This document shows, one piece after another, positions 32,174 to 41,300 of a DNA stretch of 64,000 nt. Both the position numbers and the translations under genes were made by a program. Under the pieces are notes generated by a model. The model did not search any database. It was not told the DNA's origin and saw only the letters and a list, made by a program, of their open reading frames with translations. Positions within the stretch are counted from its first letter, which is position 1. Every line of letters begins with the position of its first letter. The stretch is taken from the NCBI GenBank assembly GCA_030429005.1, contig JAUIDP010000004.1, positions 26,684-90,683 of the forward strand. The letters are read 5' to 3'. This stretch comes from Gammaproteobacteria bacterium. GTDB lineage: Bacteria; Pseudomonadota; Gammaproteobacteria; Steroidobacterales; Woeseiaceae.

Positions 32174-33265
32174 GTGGCAATCAAATGTGGCATCGTCGGC
32201 CTGCCGAATGTTGGCAAGTCGACGCTATTCAACGCTCTGACGGCAGCAGAAATTCCTGCGGAAAACTACCCGTTCTGCACGATCGAGCCCAATGTCGGCA
32301 TCGTGGAGGTCCCGGACCCGCGGCTGGACGTAATCGCCGGGATCGTGAACCCGGCAAAGATTATCCCGACAACGATGGAATTCGTCGATATCGCCGGGCT
32401 GGTTGCCGGCGCGTCGAAGGGCGAGGGCCTTGGCAACCAGTTTCTCGCAAATATCCGGGAGACGCATGCCATCGCGCACGTCGTGCGATGTTTCGAAGAC
32501 GATGATGTCACGCATGTGGCAGGCAAGATCAGCCCGATCGACGACATCGAGACAATCAACACCGAACTGGCGCTGGCTGACCTCGAGGCCGTCGAGAAAC
32601 AGCTCATCAAGGCCGAGAAGAACGCCAAGACCGGCAAAAAAGAAGACCTGTACCTGCGCGACACGCTAAGAAAGATCAAGGCGCCACTGGACGAGGGCCG
32701 GCCGGTGCGGGCAATCGACCTGGACGAAAACGAAGCGAAAATCATGCGCGGACTGCATCTGCTGACGGCGAAGCCGGTGATGTACGTCGCCAACGTCGAC
32801 GAAGGCGGTTTCGAGGACAACCCACACCTGGCAGCGGTCAGGACCTACGCGGGCCAGGAAAACGCAACCGTGGTTGCAATTTGCGCTGCCATCGAAGCTG
32901 AAATCGCCGTCCTCGATGAGGCCGATAAGGCGGAGTTCCTGGCCGACCTGGGTTTCGACGAGCCTGGACTGAACCGGGTCATCCGTGGCGGCTACGCATT
33001 GCTGGGGCTGCAAACCTATTTCACGGCGGGACCGAAGGAAGTGCGTGCGTGGACGACGCGCATCGGCGCGACGGCGCCGGAAGCGGCCGGCGAAATCCAT
33101 ACCGATTTCCAGAAAGGCTTCATCCGCGCCGAGGTGATCGCGTATGACGACTACGTAGCCGGCAAAGGCGAGCAGGGCGCAAAAGAAGCTGGCCGCCTGC
33201 GCCTCGAAGGCAAGGAATACATCGTCAATGAGGGCGATGTCATGCACTTCCGCTTCAACGTCTAG
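32174..33265 (+). CDS. ychF: Redox-regulated ATPase YchF (OBG-family)
   Basis: 363 residues from a GTG immediately after the pth stop. P-loop [15 protein letters not shown], switch region with [27 protein letters not shown], and NxxE (NVDE) in place of the GTPase NKxD motif, the reason YchF prefers ATP. The C-terminal TGS domain ends [13 protein letters not shown]. It is ribosome-associated and connected with oxidative-stress responses in E. coli. Confidence 0.97.
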   Translation: MAIKCGIVGLPNVGKSTLFNALTAAEIPAENYPFCTIEPNVGIVEVPDPRLDVIAGIVNPAKIIPTTMEFVDIAGLVAGASKGEGLGNQFLANIRETHAIAHVVRCFEDDDVTHVAGKISPIDDIETINTELALADLEAVEKQLIKAEKNAKTGKKEDLYLRDTLRKIKAPLDEGRPVRAIDLDENEAKIMRGLHLLTAKPVMYVANVDEGGFEDNPHLAAVRTYAGQENATVVAICAAIEAEIAVLDEADKAEFLADLGFDEPGLNRVIRGGYALLGLQTYFTAGPKEVRAWTTRIGATAPEAAGEIHTDFQKGFIRAEVIAYDDYVAGKGEQGAKEAGRLRLEGKEYIVNEGDVMHFRFNV

Positions 33266-33278
33266 GCGGACAGCGGTT

Positions 33279-34787
33279 TTAGTGCCAGGCTTTTTCGCTG
33301 CTCTCGATTCGGTACAGGATATAGTCGCGTAGCTGTCGTGCCAGGCTCAGCTCAATGTAGGGGATGTTGACCGTGCCGGACGCCATGTACAGGCGCAGAC
33401 TGGCGAGGCCTTTGCGCCGCTGGTAGTGCGATTGAGTCACCGTGATGCGCTGGACTTTCCGAAACAGCAGGCTGACTGTCCGGTAGCCGAACAGCCCGGA
33501 GCGGCGAATGATCTCGTCGGCGTCGAAGCGGTAGCCGGCCCGTTTCCAGTTTCGCCATGCGAGCAATGCGACGACGGGTAACCAGAGCAGGCCGGTAATA
33601 CCCGGCGGCCCGACCTCGACGGCAAAAAAAGCTGCAAACGCCAGTGCAGGCAACAGGCCGATATACAGGATGCGCGAGCGCATGTAGTAGGCCGACACCG
33701 GTGAAAAGCCGGGATCCCTGGGGTCTTGAGATAACCGACCGGCCTCTTCAGCCAGCAACAGCGGCCGGAGCCCGTCTGCCTGCGCAGCTGTCACCACGGG
33801 GATGCTGAATACTTTCTTGCGGCGTTGCTTGCGGCCGCTGATTGCCTGCCTTGCGGTCATCGAGAAACGTTTCAGCCAGATCTGAACGATGCCCTGTTGC
33901 AGTCGCAGCGTCTGGATCTTCTGCAGGTCGATCGAATGCTCATGGCGGGTTAGCAGGCCACCGTGCGAGCGCAACGTGGTGCCGTCCAGGTAGAGTTCGA
34001 AATTGTGGTAGCGCAGGAAAGCTGCCGCGATCGAGATCATTGCAAACAATACCAGCAGCCCGACCAGAACGGCGGCCGCGATCTGGATGCCCGTCGATAC
34101 GCCAAACTGCATGGCATTGAGTGCGGCAGATTGCAGTGCTTCGTCGACGTAGCCCCTGATTTCATCGCCCATTTGTTCCATCAATGGCCCGATCAATGCG
34201 AAAACAATCAGCGCACGCCGATCTGCCAGGCCGATACGAACCATGTCCCGCCAGTCCAGCTTGAGCAGCGGTTGCAGGCTATCCGCGTCTGCATCGTCGC
34301 CGGCGTCGGTGCGTTTGCTGCGTGTACTGCCGATTTGCTTGCGCAATGCATTGGCAAAGTCGCGTGTCACAGCCGGCAGGTTGCCTTCGTCGCCTGATGA
34401 CCCGGCGGTATCGAAGGTTACCGTCACGAGATCCAGAAAACGGTAGACCGGGTTCTGTTGTGTGTTAATGCCCTGGATTCGGTCGAACTTGATATCGAGC
34501 TGTTTTTTCCTGAATACGCCGGAGCGGATCAACACCGAGTCGTCGAGTACCCGGTAACGAAAGAACAACCAGCTCAGGATCGAGCCAACGACGATGACCA
34601 GCGCCAGGGTGATGCCGCCGACGACGATCTTGGTTACAAGGTCTTCCTTGCCGACACTGATGTAGACAAACAGCGGTGCGATGGACTGCCAGGCGTTCTG
34701 CGCAATGACCCGGACGATTTTGCCAACAAAGAACAGGATGGCGAACGGCGAGGTCCGCTGCCAGCCATCTCTACTCAGCACGTTCAA
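33279..34787 (-). CDS. Bacterial PH-domain membrane protein, YdbT-like
   Basis: 502 residues with about six membrane helices and three bPH2 (DUF304) domains. Examples are YRVLDDSVLIRSGVFRKKQLDIKFDRIQGIN near the N-terminus, a central FELYLDGTTLRSHGGLLTRHEHSIDLQKIQTL, and a C-terminal FDADEIIRRSGLFGYRTVSL. It forms a pair with the next gene (17-bp overlap), like ydbS-ydbT of Bacillus, which protects against some antimicrobial compounds. Function here is unknown. Confidence 0.8.
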   Translation of the reverse strand: MNVLSRDGWQRTSPFAILFFVGKIVRVIAQNAWQSIAPLFVYISVGKEDLVTKIVVGGITLALVIVVGSILSWLFFRYRVLDDSVLIRSGVFRKKQLDIKFDRIQGINTQQNPVYRFLDLVTVTFDTAGSSGDEGNLPAVTRDFANALRKQIGSTRSKRTDAGDDADADSLQPLLKLDWRDMVRIGLADRRALIVFALIGPLMEQMGDEIRGYVDEALQSAALNAMQFGVSTGIQIAAAVLVGLLVLFAMISIAAAFLRYHNFELYLDGTTLRSHGGLLTRHEHSIDLQKIQTLRLQQGIVQIWLKRFSMTARQAISGRKQRRKKVFSIPVVTAAQADGLRPLLLAEEAGRLSQDPRDPGFSPVSAYYMRSRILYIGLLPALAFAAFFAVEVGPPGITGLLWLPVVALLAWRNWKRAGYRFDADEIIRRSGLFGYRTVSLLFRKVQRITVTQSHYQRRKGLASLRLYMASGTVNIPYIELSLARQLRDYILYRIESSEKAWH

Positions 34788-35292
34788 TACTGCGGCCTAC
34801 TTTTCGCAGAACAAAGACGCGCAGCTGTTCTGCCGTGTCTGCGGAGAGACCGTCAATCTTCAAATCCCCGCCGGAGCCACCGGCCGTGAACAATTGCAGC
34901 GTCGCAATGCCAAATTTGCGGTCGAACGGCGTGCTGCTGGTCTCGACATGCTGGATGCGGTTGAACGGAATTGCAGTGACAGACCGCCAGATCACGCCTT
35001 TCCTGAACAGGATGTCCCGGTCGCGAACGACGTAGCCGCGTTTTGGCAGCGCAATGCCGGGCCAGGCCAGCACGACGATGAGGACCAGTGCCCAGCCCGA
35101 CCAGACCAATACAGCCGGCAGCGCGGGTATTCCGGCGACAATATTAATGAACGCCAGGGGTATCGCGGCCGCCGCCAGCGCCAGCAAACCCTGCAGTTGC
35201 TGTAATTTCTTCAGGTTGGGGTCCAGCGGCTGCCAGTCGAGTGTATCGGCGCGCGGCAGGCCTTCGAGGGCGACTTCCAGATTTTCAAACAT
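34771..35292 (-). CDS. Bacterial PH-domain membrane protein, YdbS-like
   Basis: 173 residues. Two membrane helices around residues 37-70 are followed by one bPH2 domain (YVVRDRDILFRKGVIWRSVTAIPFNRIQHVETSSTPFDRKFG). It is the short partner of the YdbT-like protein encoded by the overlapping downstream gene. These proteins are membrane-embedded and of unknown biochemical activity. The upstream neighbour is 70 bp away. Confidence 0.8.
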   Translation of the reverse strand: MFENLEVALEGLPRADTLDWQPLDPNLKKLQQLQGLLALAAAAIPLAFINIVAGIPALPAVLVWSGWALVLIVVLAWPGIALPKRGYVVRDRDILFRKGVIWRSVTAIPFNRIQHVETSSTPFDRKFGIATLQLFTAGGSGGDLKIDGLSADTAEQLRVFVLRKVGRSIERAE

Positions 35293-35362
35293 GGCTGCAT
35301 CCTGGTTCGATCCGGGCGCATTATACGGCGCTATGACACCCGGCAGACCCGCAATGACCCGG

Positions 35363-36313
35363 TCATTCCTTCCAGTCGTCGTAGATTTGCCGGTCGCCGA
35401 GCCTGACGATCAGGACATCACATGCGAAGTGATCGATCGTGCGCTCGGCCGTACTGCCGATGACCATTCGCTTTAAGCCCCAACGGGCAAGGGCGCCCAT
35501 GACGACGACCGCTGCGCCTTCTGACCTCGTATACGCTGGCAGAATTTCCTCGGTCCGGCCGGGCAGCTGGTGCACCCGGTCTGCGGGCACTCCGGTGGCT
35601 TCGGCCAGTGCATCCAGGGCTTCGCGGTGTTTGCCGCCTACTCGCGCATCGATCTCGTCGACCGGCAGCTTCACCGGCTTCAGTTCCCTGTTTGCCGCCG
35701 CACCGATCCCGGCAATGCGTTCGTAGACATGCAGCAGGTGGGTTTGACCGCCGGCCGCTTCAGCGACGGCATTGGCGGCCCGGACGATTTCGTAATCCAG
35801 GGCAGCGGGCTTGTCGTGGGCGTGGCTCGGATCCACGGCCGCAACAATGAGTGGCTTCTCCGGAATTTCTTCGGCCTTGACGAACCACAGCGGGTACGGG
35901 CAGTTGCGCGTGAGTTGCCAGTCAGAGTCAACGAAGGTGCTGCGTTCCGCCTGGTTGTGATAACGAACGCATTTGGCGACCACTTTCGGTTCCATGTCGA
36001 GGGCCAGTTGCACGACGCTGTCGGCGAGAGGTCGTTCCCGCAGAACCGAGGTTGTCACTTCGAGCCCATCTGAACGCAGGTCCGCAGCGTACTGTTCGAC
36101 CAGCTCTTCCTGGATGCGCTCGAGGTCTTTGCGCAACGTGTCGGCCTCCGTGGACACGGTATAGCGGCTCAGCAAAGCGCCGCTGCCGGGCTCAAACAGC
36201 ACCAGGTGCACGTTCAGGTTGAAACCGTTCGCAAGCCACGCCGTGCGCTTTAACAGAAGGTCAGGAAAACAATCGAGTTCCAGGATTGCGAGAATCGAGC
36301 TCTTGTCGGCCAT
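35363..36313 (-). CDS. uspE: Tandem universal stress protein (UspE-like)
   Basis: 316 residues with two Usp domains, as in UspE. The second ends with the ATP-binding type loop VMGALARWGLKRMVIGSTAERTIDHFACDVLIVR (G-x2-G-x9-GS pattern). The first domain is degenerate in that motif. Its location next to an orphan response regulator and the anaerobic respiration genes is compatible with a stress or redox response; UspE/UspF-type proteins are commonly linked to fumarate/nitrate respiration regulons, but no FNR site is evident upstream. Confidence 0.85.
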   Translation of the reverse strand: MADKSSILAILELDCFPDLLLKRTAWLANGFNLNVHLVLFEPGSGALLSRYTVSTEADTLRKDLERIQEELVEQYAADLRSDGLEVTTSVLRERPLADSVVQLALDMEPKVVAKCVRYHNQAERSTFVDSDWQLTRNCPYPLWFVKAEEIPEKPLIVAAVDPSHAHDKPAALDYEIVRAANAVAEAAGGQTHLLHVYERIAGIGAAANRELKPVKLPVDEIDARVGGKHREALDALAEATGVPADRVHQLPGRTEEILPAYTRSEGAAVVVMGALARWGLKRMVIGSTAERTIDHFACDVLIVRLGDRQIYDDWKE

Positions 36314-36413
36314 TGGTCACTCCAGGCATGCCGGGTAACAGGGTTGTCGTTGAAATACTGGGTCGTGCTGCCGCGCTATCCAATCAGTACATCTAGCGTA
36401 CAGGATTCGGAGT

Positions 36414-37025
36414 TTACGTATCCACCAGCAGTGCCATGCGCACGAGATCGGCAAGCGACTCGGCTCCTGTCTTGCGCATAACCCTGGCCCGATGAATCTC
36501 GACCGTGCGCTGGCTGACGCCCAGCTCGTAAGCAGAAACCTTGTTCGGTTTGCCGGATACGACCAGCCTCGCCACTTCTTTTTCACGCGGCGTCAGCGAT
36601 GCCCACTTCTCCGCCACATCCTGGTCGTGCACTTTGCGGTCCTGCGAGCGCGAGCTGGCCACAAGCGCTTCGTTGATGCTGTTTAGCAGAACCTGGTCCC
36701 TGAACGGCTTCTCAATGAAGTCGAATGCGCCGCGACGCATTGCAGTGACGGCCATCTGCACATCCGCATGCCCGGTAATCATGATGATCGGGATGTCAAT
36801 CTGCAGTTCTTCCATTTTTTTCTGCAGCTCGAGGCCGCTCATGCCAGGCAGGCGAATGTCCAGCACCAGGCAGGACGACGGTTTCGGCTCGTATGCTTCG
36901 AGAAAAGCATCCGCAGTCAGAAAGGTTTCGCAGTGCATACCGACACTGTCGAACAGGAATTTCGAGTCCCGCAGAAGATCCGGGTCATCGTCAACGACAA
37001 AAACTGTGGGCTGCAAAGAATTCAA
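36414..37025 (-). CDS. FixJ-family response regulator (REC + LuxR-type HTH), orphan
   Basis: 203 residues. A receiver domain begins VFVVDDDPDLLRDS, with the phospho-acceptor Asp in CLVLDIRLPGMSG, the switch Thr in MITGHADV and the Lys in FIEKPF. After a linker comes a LuxR HTH (LTPREKEVARLVVSGKPNKVSAYELGVSQRTVEIHRARVMRKTG). This is the FixJ/TtrR/NarL-like arrangement. No histidine kinase is adjacent, so the partner is encoded elsewhere. It lies 195 bp upstream of the end of frdB and is a candidate regulator of the fumarate reductase and cytochrome genes. Confidence 0.9.
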   Translation of the reverse strand: MNSLQPTVFVVDDDPDLLRDSKFLFDSVGMHCETFLTADAFLEAYEPKPSSCLVLDIRLPGMSGLELQKKMEELQIDIPIIMITGHADVQMAVTAMRRGAFDFIEKPFRDQVLLNSINEALVASSRSQDRKVHDQDVAEKWASLTPREKEVARLVVSGKPNKVSAYELGVSQRTVEIHRARVMRKTGAESLADLVRMALLVDT

Positions 37026-37220
37026 GGTCGTCCAAACCTTTCCAGTAAATTGATTTTGATGGTCGGCCCGGTCAATGCCGGAGCTTCGTCAGCTTAATCC
37101 GTCCGCTCAAATATCATACCATCGTGGCCTGCGGAGGGTAGTCGGAGGCAGAGGGTGGCGGTTGCTGCAAGGCTTGCGAGTGGTTGGTGCCAGGGGTATG
37201 TAGCAGCAGGGAGCCCGGTC

Positions 37221-37967
37221 CTATGTATCGGTCTGCTTGCCAACGAGCCGGCTTGCGAACAGCCGGCGCCTGAGATAGGCGTGTACCTCGAGCAACGGTA
37301 GTTGTTTCGGGCAAACATCCTCACAGGCCATCAGCCCGATACAACCGAAAATTCCCTGGTCGCTGGACAGGACTTCGAACCATTCGGATTCATCGCGCCG
37401 GTCCCGCGGGTCAAGCATGAATCTCGCGATCCGGTTCAGCCCGGCAGCGGCGACGAAGTCGCTCCTGATATTGGCAACTCCGCAGGCTGCAACACAACAA
37501 CCACATTCGATGCAACGATCGCTGTCATAGATGGCCTGTGCGTCGTCGTCGCTCATGCGAGACTCCTCGGCACTCGCATCGAAGGGTAGTTTCTGGTGCA
37601 CCCATGCTTCGGTACGCTCGGCCATTTGCCGGAACCAGCTGCCCGTGTCGACGGACAGGTCGCCAACCAGGCGAAAAACCGGCAGTGGATACAGTCTGAT
37701 CGAATCCGGAAGCTGTGATGTCAGTGTGCGGCAGGCCAGAGCTGGGCGGCCATTGACCAGCATGCCGCAGGATCCACAGATCGCCGATCGGCAGGCAAAG
37801 TCGAATTGCAATCCAGGGTCCTGCTCTTCACGGATTTGACTCAGCGCCAGGTACAACGTCATGTAGGGCGTCTCTGTCACTTCGAACCGGTCGGTGTGCG
37901 GCTCCGACTCCGGGTCTTCGGGGTTCAAGCGAAAGATTTCGAATTCGAGGCGACGGCTCACAGTCAA
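37221..37967 (-). CDS. frdB: Fumarate reductase iron-sulfur subunit
   Basis: 248 residues. [2Fe-2S] ligands in CRSAICGSCGMLVNG with a Cys in LACRTL, then two ferredoxin-like motifs, CIECGCCVAACGVANI and CIGLMACEDVCPKQL, for the [4Fe-4S] and [3Fe-4S] centres. It carries electrons between the FrdC haems and the FrdA flavin. The start overlaps the frdA stop by 4 bases. Succinate dehydrogenase is the alternative name for the family; the FrdC type and gene order (C-A-B) favour a quinol:fumarate reductase. Confidence 0.9.
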   Translation of the reverse strand: MTVSRRLEFEIFRLNPEDPESEPHTDRFEVTETPYMTLYLALSQIREEQDPGLQFDFACRSAICGSCGMLVNGRPALACRTLTSQLPDSIRLYPLPVFRLVGDLSVDTGSWFRQMAERTEAWVHQKLPFDASAEESRMSDDDAQAIYDSDRCIECGCCVAACGVANIRSDFVAAAGLNRIARFMLDPRDRRDESEWFEVLSSDQGIFGCIGLMACEDVCPKQLPLLEVHAYLRRRLFASRLVGKQTDT

Positions 37968-39892
37968 ATTGCCTCCGGAAGACGTTGGCCGAGTGGTTCG
38001 CTGCTGGCCGGGCGGCCGGCTGCCGACTGCAGGTCAAGCACTGCGGCATTGTAGTCCTCGATGGTGCTGTGCATCGGCGCGTGGTCGCTCGCGCCGTAGC
38101 CGCGATGTCCGGGAGGAAGAACGAGCTGGCCGACGGGTTCATAGGACAATTCGGGTGTCTGCGCTTCCCGGGCCCAGCGTACCAGCGTACGATTCAGCCA
38201 GTTTGCGTCATCGCGTACCGGAAAGTCGGTGCGACAATGCGCGCCGCGACTTTCAGTACGTGCCAGCGCGCCAGATGCAACGGTAATGGCGAGACGCAAC
38301 ATGCCCTTGATTCGAAGTGCGAAAGTCAGTTCGGGATTCATGCCGGGCTGCCGGTTTCGCAAACCAACGTCGTCACAGTTATCGTGCAACTGCTGCAACT
38401 CTGTCACTGCCGCCGCCAGCTCATCGCCACTGCGGAATATGCCGACCTTGTGCATCATGATCTCGCCCATCGTATCGCGTAACTGAAACACGTTAGTCCC
38501 GTTGCCCGTTCGCTGTAGCCAGTTTCTGGCGTATTCGTCGGCCTCGGCCAGCGCATCGAAGTACAGGACGGTATTTGCCCGTAGCTCGGTATCGGCTGCC
38601 ATTTCAGCGACCTGCCGGCCAACGATGCGGCCGCTGACCAGGGTTTCCGCGAGGCTGTTGCCGCCCAGGCGATTGAAGCCATGCATATCCCAGCAGGCGG
38701 CTTCGCCCACGGCGAACAGGCCGGTCAGGCCGTAGGCAGCCCCGTCCTTGTTGACGCGAATTCCGCCCATCGAATAATGCTGTGTGGGCCGCACAGGAAT
38801 CAGTGCGTCGGCAGGATTGATCCCTGCAAAGTCCTGGCAGATATCGAATACCTCGCGCAACTTTGTGCGAAGGTGCTGTTCGCCGAGGTGGCGAACGTCC
38901 AGCCACAGGTGCGGGCCGTCAGCACTGTCGACACCGTTACCATCGCGCATGCACTGCGCCATGTGCCGCGAGACCACGTCTCGGCTTGCCAGTTCCTGTT
39001 TGTCGGGTTCCGCGTCGACCATGAAGCGATGCAGGTTCCGGTCCAGCAAATAGCCGCCATCGCCTCGAGCTCCCTCGGTAACGAGGATGCTGCTGGGCGA
39101 GAGTGCAGTCGGGTGAAACTGGACAGCTTCCATATTCGCCAGCGGCACGATACCTGTATCCAGCGCAATCACAGCGCCGCTGCCATCGTTGATCGTGGCG
39201 TTGGTCGTGTACTTGCCATAGATACGGCCGTAGCCGCCGGTTGCGATGACGGTTGCCCGGGCAGCGACGGCGAAATGGCGTCCAGTGCGCAGACAGCGGG
39301 CAATTGCGCCAACGCAGCGTTCACCATCGTGCACGAGGCGCAGTGCCTCGGTACGGTCGCGGACCTCGATGCCCATGCGGATCACTTCGCTGTCGAGCGC
39401 ATACAGTGCAGCGTGCCCGGTGCCGGCGCTGGCATAACAGGCCCGCCACTTGGCGGTGCCGCCGAAATCACGATGCATGATCAGGCCGTCATGCTGCAGG
39501 GATTCTTCAATGGTTACCTTTTTGCCCTTGATGAAATACTGGTTCGCACCGCCGCGTACCCGGGTCCACGGGACACCGTAATAAGCCAGCTCCCGGACCG
39601 CGACCGGTGCTTCCTCGGCAAATATGTTTGCGACCTCCTGGTCGGCGCCCCAGTCGGATCCGCGCACGGTATCCAGAAAGTGCAGTGCAGGGTTGTCGCC
39701 GTCGGCCATGGCGCAATTGCCCAGCGCTGCCTGCATGCCCCCCTGGGCTGCGCAGCTGTGGCTGCGACGCGGTGGAACCAGGGACAGTATGAGGACATCG
39801 AGACCGCGCGATGCAGCTTCCAGGGCACAACGTTCACCGGCAAGACCGCCACCGATGATCAGCACATCAGTCGATGTCAGTTCGCCGTTCAT
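37964..39892 (-). CDS. frdA: Fumarate reductase flavoprotein subunit
   Basis: 642 residues from the ATG that overlaps the frdC stop (ATGA). The FAD-binding Rossmann segment is DVLIIGGGLAGERCALEAA, and covalent-FAD His45 lies in RRSHSCAAQGG. The substrate-site segment with HPTALSP and the QHYSMGGIRVNKDGAAYGLTG block are present. It reduces fumarate (or oxidises succinate) at the cytoplasmic face. A longer open frame to 40120 is the frdC antiphase. Confidence 0.93.
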   Translation of the reverse strand: MNGELTSTDVLIIGGGLAGERCALEAASRGLDVLILSLVPPRRSHSCAAQGGMQAALGNCAMADGDNPALHFLDTVRGSDWGADQEVANIFAEEAPVAVRELAYYGVPWTRVRGGANQYFIKGKKVTIEESLQHDGLIMHRDFGGTAKWRACYASAGTGHAALYALDSEVIRMGIEVRDRTEALRLVHDGERCVGAIARCLRTGRHFAVAARATVIATGGYGRIYGKYTTNATINDGSGAVIALDTGIVPLANMEAVQFHPTALSPSSILVTEGARGDGGYLLDRNLHRFMVDAEPDKQELASRDVVSRHMAQCMRDGNGVDSADGPHLWLDVRHLGEQHLRTKLREVFDICQDFAGINPADALIPVRPTQHYSMGGIRVNKDGAAYGLTGLFAVGEAACWDMHGFNRLGGNSLAETLVSGRIVGRQVAEMAADTELRANTVLYFDALAEADEYARNWLQRTGNGTNVFQLRDTMGEIMMHKVGIFRSGDELAAAVTELQQLHDNCDDVGLRNRQPGMNPELTFALRIKGMLRLAITVASGALARTESRGAHCRTDFPVRDDANWLNRTLVRWAREAQTPELSYEPVGQLVLPPGHRGYGASDHAPMHSTIEDYNAAVLDLQSAAGRPASSEPLGQRLPEAI

Positions 39893-40587
39893 TGCGTGGC
39901 CGGGGGCAGCAGGAATTCGAGCGGAGGATCCAGCAGGCCGGCGAGGACCATCAAAGTAAGGGCACCGAATACGAGGATGAGCCAGAACAAGGCTCGTTCG
40001 ATCCGCTTCAATGTCCGCCGTGATAGCAACGCGCCAGCACCCCACTTGACCGCCAGCCGATACAGGCCGACGCTGGCATGGAATTCGACGCACAGAAGCA
40101 ATACCGCGTAGGGCAGCCAAAGGCCGGCGCGAACACGCCCAAGCGTCGTCGTTGATTCAATCCCGGCATGCTGCCCGTAAAGCGGCGTCAGGACGTCGAC
40201 AGCCAGCAGCAGGATATGAAAGCTGCCAAGCACCAGGATAACCATGCCGGTGCGCACCTGCCAGAGCCACAATTTCGAGTCGAGATGCGGCGTCCAGGAA
40301 TGTTGCAGGTCCGTCGAAACCTGCGTGAGTTGCTGCCGTTCATGCAGCTGTGCCGGAATCTTGCGGCTGGCAAATACGGCGTGTACGAGGAACAGGACAA
40401 AAATGCCGACAACCGCAGGCTGCGCGACAAACCACGTTTCCAGTTGTGTCGCCATCCAGTCAAAACCCCGCCTGCCCAGCAGGATGGAACCGACGAGCAG
40501 CATATGACCCCACATGAATACGGCCAGCACGGCGCCACTGGCGCCGGAAATCAGTTCGTTGGCCAGCTGCGCACGTGCTGTAGTCAA
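39889..40587 (-). CDS. frdC: Fumarate reductase diheme cytochrome b subunit (Wolinella type)
   Basis: 232 residues with five membrane helices. His residues positioned for two b haems are visible in FMWGHMLLVG, FLVHAVFASRK, VLGSFHILLLAVD and LCVEFHASVGLYRLAVKWG. This is the FrdC of the epsilonproteobacterial-type QFR, which oxidises menaquinol, not the small FrdC/FrdD pair of E. coli. It is 8 bp downstream of the CymA/NapC-like gene, so the two are in one operon. Confidence 0.88.
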   Translation of the reverse strand: MTTARAQLANELISGASGAVLAVFMWGHMLLVGSILLGRRGFDWMATQLETWFVAQPAVVGIFVLFLVHAVFASRKIPAQLHERQQLTQVSTDLQHSWTPHLDSKLWLWQVRTGMVILVLGSFHILLLAVDVLTPLYGQHAGIESTTTLGRVRAGLWLPYAVLLLCVEFHASVGLYRLAVKWGAGALLSRRTLKRIERALFWLILVFGALTLMVLAGLLDPPLEFLLPPATQ

Positions 40588-40595
40588 TGGCTTGC

Positions 40596-41228
40596 CTAGT
40601 CTGCAGTTTCGGCAGTCATTTCCGCGTCGATGCGATCCAAAATATCGCCGGCGCCTTCCGGTTCGGCGTGCACGATGCCGTAGTGGCAGTCAATGCAGGT
40701 TTTGCCCTGTTCCGCGGCTCGTGAGTGGCGTCGGGCAGCCTGTCGTTCCTGCTCCTCAAAATTCATGGCGTCAAAGCTGTGGCAGCTGCGGCAGAACTTG
40801 GAGTCGTTCTCCTTGAACTGCCGCCAGACGGCCTCTGCCATCTCAGCGCGATGCGACTCGTACTTTTCTGCAGTGTCCAGTTTGCCGCGCATCTCGGGGA
40901 TGATGTCCAGAGAAACCACGGCCTTGGTCCAGACCAGTTCGAACCAGTTGTCGTGTGGCAGGTGGCAGTCTGCGCATTCGGCACGCACCCCGGCCGCATT
41001 CGAGAAATGGCTGGAGGCTTCGTACTCGGGTTTGATGAACATTTCGTGCGAGTGGCAGGTGAAACAAAACTCGGTCGTACTTGTTTCGTGCAGGACGTAG
41101 TTGGTCGTACCCAGCGCTACTGCGCCGAGTCCGAACGCCAACAGCGCGCCAAGCGGGATGCCGAGGCGCCAGCGGGCTTTGGGTATGGACCATAGTCTGG
41201 AAGGCTGCTTTTGTGGCTCGTCGGACAT
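40596..41228 (-). CDS. NapC/NirT-family tetraheme cytochrome c (CymA-like quinol dehydrogenase)
   Basis: 210 residues: one N-terminal membrane anchor (about 22-42), then four CXXCH haem sites (CFTCH from residue 55, CADCH, CRSCH, CIDCH). This is the size and anchor arrangement of CymA/NapC/NrfH, which oxidise quinols and pass electrons to periplasmic partners. In Shewanella, CymA feeds MtrA and fumarate reductase. Here it heads the frdCAB genes and lies 2.3 kb from an Mtr-type conduit, so it could serve either. Which quinone it uses cannot be read from sequence. Confidence 0.88.
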   Translation of the reverse strand: MSDEPQKQPSRLWSIPKARWRLGIPLGALLAFGLGAVALGTTNYVLHETSTTEFCFTCHSHEMFIKPEYEASSHFSNAAGVRAECADCHLPHDNWFELVWTKAVVSLDIIPEMRGKLDTAEKYESHRAEMAEAVWRQFKENDSKFCRSCHSFDAMNFEEQERQAARRHSRAAEQGKTCIDCHYGIVHAEPEGAGDILDRIDAEMTAETAD

Positions 41229-41300
41229 CTTTTCGCTCCTTTATTTGCTGCAACCCGGCGAAGCAGGCGTAATGCAACACGCTGCACACTGTCGCCGGTG

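Noticed and set aside
37050..37063. FNR-like site TTGATTTTGATGGT upstream of the response regulator
   Set aside because: Only the left half matches TTGAT-N4-ATCAA; the right half has ATGGT. Too weak to call.
38681..40111. 476-codon open frame on the plus strand opposite frdA
   Set aside because: It mirrors the frdA/frdC genes in GC-rich DNA, has no recognisable domain, and runs through two genes with full sets of catalytic motifs on the other strand.
37221..40587. Succinate dehydrogenase instead of fumarate reductase
   Set aside because: FrdC is a single five-helix diheme subunit in C-A-B order beside a CymA-like gene, better matching QFR, though direction of catalysis is not proven.
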